From contig JASXTE010000016.1 of assembly GCA_030280995.1 (NCBI GenBank), positions 26,807,501 through 26,871,500 on the forward strand: 64,000 nt of DNA, given 5' to 3'. The position numbers and the translations under genes were made by a program. The notes under the pieces were generated by a model. That model saw only the letters and a program-made list of their open reading frames with translations. It did not search any database and had not been told where the DNA came from. The DNA comes from Hemileia vastatrix. Taxonomy: Eukaryota; Basidiomycota; Pucciniomycetes; Pucciniales; Zaghouaniaceae. Positions 23,124 to 32,318 of the stretch are shown piece after piece (positions within the stretch are counted from its first letter, which is position 1; every line of letters starts with the position of its first letter).

Positions 23124-23280
23124 GGGTGTCAGTTCTGGCAAATCCGCACTTAAATTAAGTGCGGATTTCAAACCAAATCAGCACTTACAAATCAGCACTT
23201 AAATTTTGCAAAAAAGTCACTTATTTCAAAAAAGGGTGTCAGTTATGACCTCAAATCAGCACTTTTTTCCCGTTTTTTTT
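23124..23280. repeat. E1 left terminal and subterminal repeats
   Basis: The terminal sequence is followed by several copies of AATCCGCACTT or AATCAGCACTT in both orientations and a second internal GGGTGTCAGTTATGACC at about 23226. Such clusters are typical transposase-binding sites. Confidence 0.7.
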
Positions 23281-23397
23281 CACAACCACATTTTGGCCAC
23301 AAAACATCCCTTCCTTTCTTACCCCATCCCTGTCACATGTGACACACTGACCTTCCTCGCTACCTACCCATCAATCCTCAGCACACACCCCTTCCTG

Positions 23398-24194
23398 ACA
23401 TTTTCAATATTTTGACCAGGCATGTTTACATTCTTTTTTAACACCTTTACTTGAAGAAGATCAATCCCCTCCACCTTCTAACCATAGTTCAGCTGAAGAT
23501 GATCCCAACTATCAAGCAGAACAATTATATCACAGAAGATCTGAATCCTCAGAGGCCCAAAATTTAAATGTATGTTTACTTTTTGTTTTTTCTTCAATTC
23601 TTCTCTGAATTTCTCTTTCTTTCTAGTCTCCTCCTACTCAAACTCAATCTCCATTAAATAATCTCAATTCTGGAAATGTGAATACCTCTTTAGAAGCTGC
23701 TTTAGAAGAACTTCCTGAAGCCTCTTGTTCAAACTCCAAACTAAAGCGTCGAGCCTCAACTTCAATGAACTTGAACCATCTATTAAAACGTGGTAATACT
23801 TCAACAAGCTCATTTGGCTCTCTTGAGGATTATTTTGAAAAAAAAGATATAAGTAAGTTTTGTTTACTATATATCTTAATCATTAACTCATTTATTTATT
23901 TATTTCAATTTAATTTTCTCAGCGAAATCAACTATTGCAAATAATGCCCTTGACTTTGAGAAGATGAAGTTTGATCATATGCTAAGGAAAGATCAGCAAG
24001 CCTTAGATTTGGAAGAAAAAATATTTGAGGTAGAGCAGATGGAAAGAGTAAATGACCATCAATTTCAAAGAGAAATGGCTACTTGTGAATTGGAAAAACA
24101 AGAGAGTTTTAAAAAAAAAGATTTCATTATGGAATGTGTTAAAAATGGCCAATCTTATGAGGACATTAAAAAATTACTTGACCTTTTCAATTGA
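23398..24194 (+). pseudogene. accessory (Myb/SANT-type?) gene of E1, 5' truncated
   Basis: Three exon pieces: up to about 23569, about 23627-23851, and about 23923-24194, separated by GT...AG introns (GTATGT...TTTCTAG and GTAAGT...TTCTCAG) with compatible phases. The product is Ser/Pro-rich, then highly charged and helical at the C-terminus (EEKIFEVEQMERVNDHQF; YEDIKKLL). No start codon or DNA-binding domain is present, so the 5' part is deleted. Harbinger elements normally carry a second Myb-like protein; placing this one in that role is an inference from context and the charged helical C-terminus. Confidence 0.55.
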
Positions 24195-24349
24195 TAAATT
24201 GTTTTTCTAGTTAATTTAATTTTGGTAATATTTTCTTATATGCTGACTTATAAAAGGAAAAGAATATAGTACGTTATTTTTGACAAAAATTTGAATGTAT
24301 AATAAAAATTTTCTATCTTTACTTTCTAGTCAATAAGTTTGCTTATCTA

Positions 24350-24540
24350 AATTTTTCTAAGTCATCAATTTCACATGTCAGATTTAAAAAATTGGCAATG
24401 CCCTCCCCTGCATTTTATTGAAACAAGGGGTGGGTACCACCAAATTTTTCTAAGTCATCAATTTCACATGTCAGATTTAAAAAATTGGCAATACCCTCCC
24501 CTGCATTTTATTGAAGTAAAGGGTGAAAGTCATCAAAATA
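24350..24540. repeat. 94-bp tandem duplication in E1
   Basis: The block from TAAGTCATCAATTTCACATG through CCCTCCCCTGCATTTTATTG is present twice (period about 94 bp). E2 has related duplicated sequence at 37915-38070. Confidence 0.75.
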
Positions 24541-24863
24541 CAATATAATTACATAAATTAATTAATATATAAATAAGATATGTCAAGTATACTACTTTTA
24601 AAGTAATGACAATTCCTTAAGCCAAAATGCAGATCAAGTCTAGAAACTAGGTTCAATGCAAAGTATTTTTTGAAGCAACTTATTTAAATAATACTTTATT
24701 AAATTAAGTTGATCAATAAAGATTGATTGACAATATTGCAATTCTTAAATACAATAATTTTATTAAAAAATTTCAGATTACATATAAAAAAAATCAGTGA
24801 CTTTTTCTATTACTTACAACTGTTTTTACAGAATTGAAAACTATGTTTCAGCTAATATTTTAT

Positions 24864-25267
24864 GGAAGTGAACTCTGTTCTTCGCCCGAAGAACAGAGTT
24901 CATCCTCCTATTTTCACACTCTGTTTAAAAAGAATAAAATGACTTACCTGGAGAGATGAGTTTAGAAAAAAGAAATATAAGTGAATGGAAGTGAACTCTG
25001 TTCTTCGCCCGAAGAACAGAGTTCATCCTCCTATTTTCACACTCTGTTTAAAAAGAATAAAATGACTTACCTGGAGAGATGAGTTGAGAAAAAAGAAATA
25101 TAAGTGAATGGAAGTGAACTCTGTTCTTCGCCCAAAGAACAGAGTTCATCCTCCTATTTTCACACTCTGTTTAAAAAGAATAAAATGACTTACCTGGAGA
25201 GATGAGTTGAGAAAAAAGAAATATAAGTGAATGGAAGTGAACTCTGTTCTTTGCCCGAAGAACAGAG
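24864..25267. repeat. 123-bp tandem repeat array with perfect hairpins
   Basis: Copies begin at 24864, 24987, 25110 and 25233 (three full units and the start of a fourth). Each unit starts with a 32-nt perfect hairpin: GAACTCTGTTCTTCG, loop CC, and its reverse complement. One copy has CCC AAAG instead of CCC GAAG and another TTTG for TTCG. The array replaces the catalytic part of the transposase gene. Confidence 0.9.
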
Positions 25268-25470
25268 GGGGTTAGAGGCGGGTTTGGTGGGGATTTGGAG
25301 GGAGGATTTGGGGGATTTGGTGGGGGGTGGAGTGGAATGAGGGGAAGATATGAGGAGACCAAGAAGGGGGAGAAAGGGAGAGATGAGACCAAAGAGGGAG
25401 AAAAGGGAGGTTAGAGTGAGCCAAGGAGGGGTGAATGAGGCAGCCAAAGGGGGGAAAAGGGGGATGATTC
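25268..25470. other. G/purine-rich stretch in E1
   Basis: Almost pure A/G on the plus strand with many GGGG runs. It links the repeat array to the transposase remnant, and no coding sequence is supported. It could form G-quadruplexes. Confidence 0.5.
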
Positions 25471-25941
25471 CAAGGAGTTGATGGCAGTGATACATCGTTT
25501 GGTATAAGTGTTAACTGAACCATACCCTAAATCAAAGACATTTTCTAAACGTTTCAAAGCGGCTCCATTACCATTTGAACCCAAACGGCATAGTGTGATG
25601 GCCAATTGAATTGAAGGATGTCGTTGTTCTTTTTGAGAATTATTGTGAAATATGGGATGATCCTGAATAAGCTCAAGCAATTTAAGGAAAAATTCCTGAG
25701 AAGTCCTGAACAGCTGTCTAAAACTGGGTGTAGATAGGTTAAGAAGTGTTTGGATGGTGTACTTGGGGGTATGAAGTACTTGAGGCTTTCTGGGAAGAAG
25801 GTAACGTTTCCTGGCCATTTTTGATAAAACGACAAAATCTTCTTCTAGATCAGAATCGGAATCAGAGTCCAAGAGCAGTTCAAGCGCCATGAAAGTCATT
25901 GCTTTATGTAATTTATCACGATTTGAAAGTGAGGAAGGCAT
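25471..25941 (-). pseudogene. HARBI1-like transposase of E1, N-terminal part only
   Basis: Starts MPSSLSNRDKLHKAM at 25941 and is open for about 157 residues (through SVNTYTKRCITAINSL), then loses homology to E2. It includes the helical segment preceding the DDE domain (GSNGNGAALKRLENVFDLGY), typical of HARBI1/DDE_Tnp_4 proteins. The DDE catalytic domain is deleted. Compared with E2, codon Lys stands where E2 has a TAA. Confidence 0.75.
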
Positions 25942-26029
25942 GACTCTTATATGATATGATATGAAGATGTAAGTGATGTACGATGTTTTGAGTTATGAAG
26001 TGTTATTCTGCGGAGTGCTGCGTATGAAT

Positions 26030-26248
26030 GGGATGATGCTGACAAATCAGTGAAATGGGACTTGATGGTGAAATCAGCACTTTTGGTTGAGAAAGTGCGG
26101 ATTTGAGTGAAATAAGTGACTTATTTCATTTTGAAATCCACCAGTATTGGGGCTAGTGTGTTTTGGAAATCCGCACTTATTTAAGTGCGGATTTGGTCAA
26201 ATTTAAGTGCGGATTTGTAAGTGCGGATTTGCCAGAACTGACACCCCC
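26030..26248. repeat. E1 right terminal and subterminal repeats
   Basis: At least six AAGTGCGGATTT or reverse-complement units precede the terminal CCAGAACTGACACCCCC. They match the left end of E2. Confidence 0.75.
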
Positions 26249-26253
26249 TAATA

Positions 26254-26504
26254 TATACATATACTGTACCACTTTAAAGCTCTCATCATCAGGAAGGGAC
26301 TGGGTTTTCTTCTGTTTATCCAACTCCCTTGGATTCTGCTTACAGCAAGGCAACTGTAGGAGTCTTTCTACAGAAACAAATGACACTTGAGGCTAAAGTC
26401 AATCTTTTAATCCATAGATCAGTACATAATTTCTTACTTGAAATGCAGAAAGAAATACCTACATACCAACTGCTTTTTCCCTTTGTGTGTCTCTTAATTA
26501 CTCA
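26254..26504. other. unassigned segment between E1 and C1
   Basis: It matches neither E1/E2 nor C2. On the minus strand there is a short open frame with LPDDESFKVVQ that might be an upstream exon of the host gene separated by E1, but no join can be shown. Confidence 0.3.
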
Positions 26505-27887
26505 AAATAGGCAGGAAGTTGGATCTGATAACTCAGATGATGATGGTGATTCAGAATGTAGTAAAGAAAGTGATACATCAACCAAAGGGGAAAGTATTGG
26601 CAAAGAAATATTAGATAATAAGGAGTCAGAATGGTTAAAGTTATATTTGAAAGGAAGTAACCAACCTAGTGATTGTGCAGAAATAGAATGACACAGGATA
26701 GAAAAGAGTGCTAAGAAATATGTTATCAAAGATAATAAAATATGGAAGAAACTGGCTTCAACACCACAGTTGGTTGTAGAAAACAGGTGCAGAAAAGAGA
26801 AGATTCTCAAAGAGTTGCATGAAAATCTAGGACATAGAGGACAACATGAAACCTATCAAAGAGTTAAAGAAAGGTTTTGGTGGCCTAATATGAAAAGTGA
26901 AGTTAGAGATTGGGTTAAATCATGTCCAGAATGTCAGCGCAGGAGTTACAGAAAGCCTAAGGAGAAAGGTAAGGCAACTGGTGAAGACACTGTTTTTGGA
27001 AGGATCAGTCTGGATGCAGTCTAGATTAAAGAAGGACAGTTTAAATACTTGGTAGTAGCCAGGGATGATTTATCAGGATGAGTGGAAGCAGTGCCTCTAG
27101 TTAATCTTAAGGCAAGTAATGTAGCAGAATTTTTAAAAAGGGAATGGATTTATTGTTATGGGGTGATGAAAATGGTAACAGTGGATGGTGGTACTGAGTT
27201 CACAGGAGAATTTCAAGATGTAATCAAGGGTATTGGTGCTAAAATTTGAGTTGTGACCCCATACTATCCTGAAGCTGAAGGAATGATTGAATGAGGGCAT
27301 CAAGTAATTAAAGATGCGCTTGTTAAGCTATGTGGAACTAATAAAGCAAAGTGGAAAAACTATTTGCCATTGGTGTTGTTTGCCGACAGGATTTCAGTCA
27401 AAAGAACTACAGGATTCTTGTCATATGAGCTTATGTTTGGTCAAAGGGCAGTTTTACCTATAGATCTGGAGGCTGGATCTATTCTAGGGTGTGACTGGGA
27501 TCAGGTATGTTCAACTGAAAATTTAATTTTGGCTAAAGTAGCACAGCTAGAAAGAAAGGGCAAATTTGTGAAAAAAGAATATCAAAGAATGATGAAAATT
27601 TGAGATAGATCAGTTAAGTATTGGGATGAGCGTTTTGTGCATAGGTTAAGAGAACCATTAAAACCAGGTGACCTAGTTCTGGTCTATAATAGAAACTTAG
27701 AAAATCAAATGGGCAGGATGTTTGCGGATAGGTGGAATGGTCCTTATAGGATAAGAAAGCAGATAACAGGGGGTTCATATTTACTGGAGGAACTAGATGG
27801 TACTGAATGGAAGCGTTGAGTTGCAGCTGATCAGATCAAAAGGTTCAACCCACAAGGAATACCAGTAGAAACAGAATCTCCAGAATG
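26505..27887 (+). pseudogene. integrase of C1 (in-frame stops)
   Basis: The zinc-binding region LHENLGHRGQHETYQR with CPECQRR is followed by the core (LDAV; VTVDGGTEFTGEF; YYPEAEGM) and the GPY/F-type end WNGPYRIRKQ. The frame is continuous but interrupted by stops at conserved positions, for example SG-TGA-VEA (expected Trp), KI-TGA-VVT, IE-TGA-GH, KI-TGA-DRS and KR-TGA-VAA (expected Arg). The same stops occur in C2. The catalytic D, D, E residues remain visible. Confidence 0.85.
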
Positions 27888-28449
27888 AGAGTAAACTATC
27901 ATGAAAATTTAAACTCCGGAAGTGAGTATAAACTAACATTGATTAAGAAGACAAAAGGTGTTATTTTAAAAAGAGGTCTCAATAAGAGAATTTTTGGCTC
28001 AGTTGTGACAGATGGGAGATGTTAACAAGGGGTTTAGCAAACCATGGCTGAATCAGCAATTGGCAAAAGCACTCAATTGGGAATAGTAAAAAAAGGGGGG
28101 TCTCAATCTCCTAACATCATTTGAGGGGACATGATAAGGTAAGAAATTAGACTAGAGGAAAGGCTGTCTGGGCAAATCAAGAAAGCTGCTGGGCATTTAG
28201 CAAAGGCAACACAACTATGGCTGAAGCATGATTGGCAGATGGAGCGCCCAAGTCAAATTTATTACATGTTTGTGTGATATTATAAGGCGGTGAGTATGCC
28301 CTTTAAAATACTAGGTTTAAAGGCTTTTAAAGAAAGCAGAGGGAGAATAGCTCTCTAACTTTTTAGCGCAAGAAAAAGCACTAGTGCTAAGAGTGGGAAA
28401 GATCCATATTTATTAATATTTATTTAGAAAATAAGAAGTTTAAAATAGG

Positions 28450-29251
28450 TTATGAATGATCGCTATCAAAGCTAGCAGGATAACCCTTCCATTCCTCAGG
28501 CATGACAAAACTGTTGGGATTGGCGGGATAACCAGAGATAGACGACGAGCTTATTTTGTTCATGAGTTGACCAATTAACTCAATATTCTCATAGTGGGAG
28601 TCAAGCTCATGCTCAGAAAAATCAGGGGCGGGTTTATAGGAAGATGACATGGTGTTGTAGATTAGCCAAAGATGGGAGAAGATGCGCATGGAATGTACAA
28701 AAGGTAGCAGGGTTGGAACCCATCCTAAATAAATGGATTGGGTGAAACCTAAGAAAAATCAGGTCTTCTTTAGTACTAGATAGGCAAGTCAGTATATAGA
28801 GCTTACTAGCTAGCAGGTACACGGGCTGTGCGGAAGGAGAAGAAATTTGAGGCACAGTGTTGATGGCTGTGGCAGATGTTTGCATAGGAACGTCAATACC
28901 ATCAGGAGGAGGAGATTCTATTTTGGGATGAATAGAAATTTCTCTTTGAGAAAAGTTAGGAAGAGATGTGGTTTCAGCAGGAAGAGTTGTACTATAATTT
29001 TGAGAAGTATTACTGGAGCTAGCAATAACTGTAGGAGCACTAGAAGTATTACTAGGGGGGAATTGTACAAATGCATTAATAGAGGGTGGAAGGTTATGAG
29101 AAAATGTGCAAGTTTTATGGTATCTAAAGCAGTTATCACAGGCTTGTCTGAAATTGGTGTAACCTCTGGGTCTAGAAAATGTGAAATTGAAATTACAGCG
29201 CTGACAGAAGGCGCACAATTGATCTCTAGGTACAATACGGTATTGGGTCAT
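28450..29251 (-). CDS. antisense Zn2Cys6-like gene 1 of C1 (open)
   Basis: Opposite to gag-pol. Exon 1 is 29251-28807, the intron 28806-28749 (GTAAGC...TTTCTTAG, 58 bp) and exon 2 28748-28450. The phases join to give 247 residues without a stop. The N-terminal cluster is CAFCQRCNFNF...ACDNCFRYHKTC; the third cysteine position is Phe here but Cys in copy C2, where the full spacing is Cx2Cx6Cx14Cx2Cx6C. The middle is Ser/Thr/Pro-rich and the C-terminus acidic (FSEHELDSHYENIELIGQL). The gene is open although the neighbouring integrase is full of stops. The function is unknown; a DNA-binding regulator is one possibility. Confidence 0.7.
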
Positions 29252-29624
29252 GATTAAACTAGGTGTGATAATTGAAAGATAATAACGAGACTATAGAGCG
29301 CTATATATATATAGGTTAGATGGTAGTAATGAAGATATAATCATGAGACATCACAGGAAGAAGCTGTTGGTTGTAGCCATGAAGGAAGCACAAGTTTAGG
29401 GAATAGGTCCCACTAGTATTGGTGCCAGATTTTGGGAAGATCTGACAATTGGTTGGAAACAATAAATAAGGAGAAGGATTGTCTTACAGTCAATGCCTTC
29501 AATTTTTTTCTTTTGACGCAAGCATCTAAGGGAGATGTGAGAAACTTGTAGAAGGAGTGGGATTTTCTTTATTTATCTCTCAAGGTTATAACTCAAAATG
29601 TTGTCATCTCATCTCTCACAAGTT

Positions 29625-29652
29625 TAAGTTTTTTTTTTTTTTTTTTTTTTTG
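29625..29652 (-). repeat. long A tract (minus strand) between the antisense genes
   Basis: About 25 consecutive A on the minus strand preceded by AATAAATAAATAAAA. C2 has the same at about 43679-43699. It could be a polyadenylation region of antisense gene 2 or an old poly(A) insertion. Confidence 0.5.
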
Positions 29653-29821
29653 GAATAAGTTTTTATTTATTTATTAATTTCTAACAACTATTTACAATGT
29701 GCGTATAAGTTAAATACAAATAAGGAAAAAAATATAAGAAGGGCTGAAGAAATAAGGAAAATTATGTTAGCATTGAAAAAGATTAAAGGATTTTTTTTAG
29801 AAAAGGAAAAAGAAATAAGAC

Positions 29822-30828
29822 TTACAGGTAAGGACAATCTAGGAAGGTATAATCCCAATCATCAAGGACTTCCTCGTAGATGACTTGTAGCTGATAAACT
29901 AGAGCTACACAATTATGGAATTCTTTGTTTCCCAATGCCAAAGTATCTTCTAGATATTCAAATACTGCGTTGAAGGCAGTATTGAAACGGTTGATTGTGC
30001 AGTAGTAGGGAGCGGCTACCACATGATTCAAGAACTCACCACATTTCAGGACGAGGGGTGCAGATTGGAGTATCAACAGTGTCTTCATTGTACACTGTTG
30101 CATCATTCTTTTTCAGAATCCTGTTGACGATGGGAGCAAACCAGTTGAAGAGTTTGCAAGGAGGTACCGGCGCAGGGAAGGCAGGCCATTGGGGCTCTGG
30201 CTCTTCTACTGGTGGGGATGCTTCAGGAGTCGGAAAGCCATCCCAATATGTTATTATGTCCAGACACAACTGAGGGTCTGGAGGTGGATCAGCATAAGGT
30301 GTTGCTGGCACATCCTGTAAAGAGAGGAAAGAAAAAGTTAAAGTCAGCAATTGGAAATTAAGAGAAAAAAAAGTTGCTTACAGTATTCCCAGTCTCTTCT
30401 GAGAAAAGAGAGTGAAACGGCAAACTTTATTCATCAGGCATGGGAACCCGATGAAAGACTTGTTGGCGTTTTGGTGTAGCCAATGCTTCAGGAGCAGGGC
30501 AGTGTCATTTGATGGTCAATTGACGCATCAAGTTTGAGGTGGAAGTGTTGGGGTCAACCGCGGTAGCAATGGGCATACTGTTGTAGCTTCATTTCTTTTT
30601 GAGTTGTTTGCAAAAGTTACACGACTAATATAAAAAAAAAAAAAAAAGAGAAGAAGAGAAAATTTTTATAGTATTGAAGAGTAAAAGGGAGAAGGGACTT
30701 ACATTGTAGTACCCACCACCACATAGGGCTTTGGCGAATTCACATGTATGAATTCCATTTTCTCTACATCTATCACATTGATGAATGCCAGTGAGCATGG
30801 TATCTACGTGGGTACAAGGTGTGGTCAT
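29822..30828 (-). pseudogene. antisense Zn2Cys6-like gene 2 of C1 (stops)
   Basis: Exon 1 is 30828-30703 (MTTPCTHVDTMLTG; CDRCRENGIHTC), the intron 30702-30625, exon 2 30624-30382 (SCNFCKQLKKK then TGA), the intron 30381-30315 (67 bp) and exon 3 from 30314. Phases agree. The cysteine spacing is Cx2Cx6Cx14Cx2C, and the TGA at 30591-30589 stands exactly where the sixth cysteine is expected. Exon 2 has two further stops in C1 (one is Arg in C2). Exon 3 reads DVPATPYADPPPDP to PRPEMW, then a stop; an overlapping frame continues to 29822 (EYLEDTLALGNKEFHNC) in both copies. The gene starts 190 bp inside the LTR. Confidence 0.6.
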
Positions 30829-31004
30829 ATCTAAAAAGAAAGAAAGAGAATAAGTAAGAAGAAAAATAAGAGATAATAGAAGAAAAGAAAAGATGAAGAG
30901 AAACTTACTAATTTTTTTTTTTGAGAATGGTGGAAGAGAGGAGAGTTTTGAGGAAGATAAGTGAGAAGCACACTATGGTTTTATAGCACCTGGGGACAGT
31001 CTTG

Positions 31005-31017
31005 AGTAGAGGGAGGC
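31005..31017 (+). promoter_or_regulatory. polypurine tract before the C LTR
   Basis: GTAGAGGGAGGC lies immediately before the LTR start TGTGGTACG, the expected plus-strand primer position. The same occurs at 45051-45062. Confidence 0.65.
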
Positions 31018-32080
31018 TGTGGTACGTGTCTCGCATAAGCACATGAATAACCTGTGAAGCGTAGTTACTGTTACAAAGGGGATAATAGGAAAAAAGGGTT
31101 TTTCATGTCATTAAGAGAAGCGCAGAGAAATATGGGTGTTGCACTTGCAGTATGGCTTTACATGTAAAAAAACAGCATAGCATGGACATAGAGCTCATTG
31201 TATAACTATGTGTTTAGCAAAAGACATGCAGCCGGTTATAACATGGGGCTAGTAGCACGGTATCAAGATAAGGAACTATGTGTTTTTTAGGGAGAGCTAA
31301 CAAAGCAGCAGCGCCAGCGCTAGTTACGAAAGTCAACTAAAGAAAGTGCAACAAGTCAGGGTGAAAGGAATGCACATACGCATGAAGCAAATATTGGAGG
31401 GTAGCCCAAGGATAATACTTACATGTAATACATGAGTAAGTGAGCTCTTTTACTACTAGTGCATCATTAAGTGGGGGCGGTACAGGATATAGTATACATA
31501 GTCTTCCTTAGAAAGCGTAGGGTAGGTATAGCTAGAGCATGGTAGTAGCTACCAGTTGCTAAAGGGCAATAAAGTTGTACATACATGCTACTAAAGAGAG
31601 GGGACTAGAACCTGAGCACTGAAACCTGTAGGAGAAAGCTGATAAGGCAAAAAAACCTATGGATAATATATAAAGGAAAGGATCTCTATGAAAAAAAGGG
31701 AAATAGAGGAAGCTAGAAATACAAAAATATAAAAAAAAAGTAATAATAATTATATATAGTAATTAAGTAACAATACTTAGGATTTTTTTAGGATTGTAGA
31801 GTAAGCTGAGCACTGAAAGGTTATTTTATTTCTGCAGTAAGAATAGTATTTGTGCATAGTGCTTCAAGAAGGAGTAGCTGAGAATATTAAGCGCCTGCCT
31901 GAGAATAGATAGTAACTGGGCTGTAGCGCCACTCTTATCTCTACGTTTCTAATTTCTTCTATATCATCACCTTACAGTTATCACTTTTTCTTTTCTTAGA
32001 GTGACAGGCACTTCTTTTAATTAAGAAGAACCAACCCATCTTTGCTGTGTCTATAGCTTAGTATTATAGAACTGTCTACA
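31018..32080 (+). repeat. LTR shared by C1 (3') and C2 (5')
   Basis: 1063 bp from TGTGGTACGTG to ACTGTCTACA. It is preceded by the C1 purine tract and followed by the C2 primer-binding-like site (TTGGTGTCCCAACAGTGGCG, 32082-32101). One LTR serving two internal regions indicates a tandem array formed by LTR recombination. Confidence 0.88.
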
Positions 32081-32318
32081 ATTGGTGTCCCAACAGTGGC
32101 GTAATTGTAAGTGATAATAGTATTGTTATTTTCTTGATTATTTTTTTTTTCAGGATTTTTTCAACAGACGTGATCAAGCCGGCGCTTCAGAGGAAGAGTC
32201 GTAGAGTCTACAACAAGTGGATCAAGAGCCGTTATTAAAGGATAGCGTAGGATTGTATCAAGGGGTACAGTCATCTTTTATTAATTACTTATAATTTTAT
32301 CTTTAAACAAGGGAAGAG

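Larger units (their letters stand above)
23124..26248 (-). mobile_element. HARBI1-like DNA transposon E1 (defective)
   Basis: 3125 bp with terminal inverted repeats starting GGGGGTGTCAGTTCTGGCAA at both ends and a 5-bp duplication TAATA (23119-23123, 26249-26253). It holds the N-terminal part of a transposase (minus strand), the remains of an accessory gene (plus strand), a 94-bp duplication and a 123-bp tandem repeat array. The catalytic part of the transposase is missing, so it can move only in trans. E2 (36917-40677) is a second copy of the same family in the opposite orientation. Confidence 0.88.
26505..31017 (+). mobile_element. gypsy element C1, 3' half
   Basis: It is collinear with C2 from 36800 onward: integrase region, a small sense ORF, two antisense genes and a purine tract before the LTR at 31018. 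All of gag, RT and RNase H is missing. It contains the uninterrupted version of the site where E2 sits in C2 (near 26605-26625). Confidence 0.88.

Noticed and set aside
23206..23415. 69-residue open frame starting MQKSHLFQKR, also at 40384-40593 in E2
   Set aside because: It lies in the terminal repeat zone of both transposons and is conserved only because the DNA is; no domain seen.
24930..25200. Minus strand CAG-GTAAGT ... TTTTTAAACAG in each 123-bp unit, like a 27-bp intron
   Set aside because: Too short for a spliceosomal intron in this gene set (58-140 bp here); more likely the donor of a transposase intron joined to other sequence by deletion.
24864..25267. CRISPR-like array
   Set aside because: Whole 123-bp units repeat with no unique spacers, in eukaryotic DNA inside a transposon.
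30589..30591. TGA as selenocysteine in antisense gene 2
   Set aside because: No SECIS-like element was looked for with tools, most fungi lack the pathway, and further stops follow in C1; a nonsense mutation is simpler.
32081..32101. Naming the tRNA primer from the primer-binding-like sites
   Set aside because: TTGGTGTCCCAACAGTGGCG, GCGCCCAACATGGGG and GGCTCCCAACGTGGGG look like such sites, but no tRNA set is available to match.
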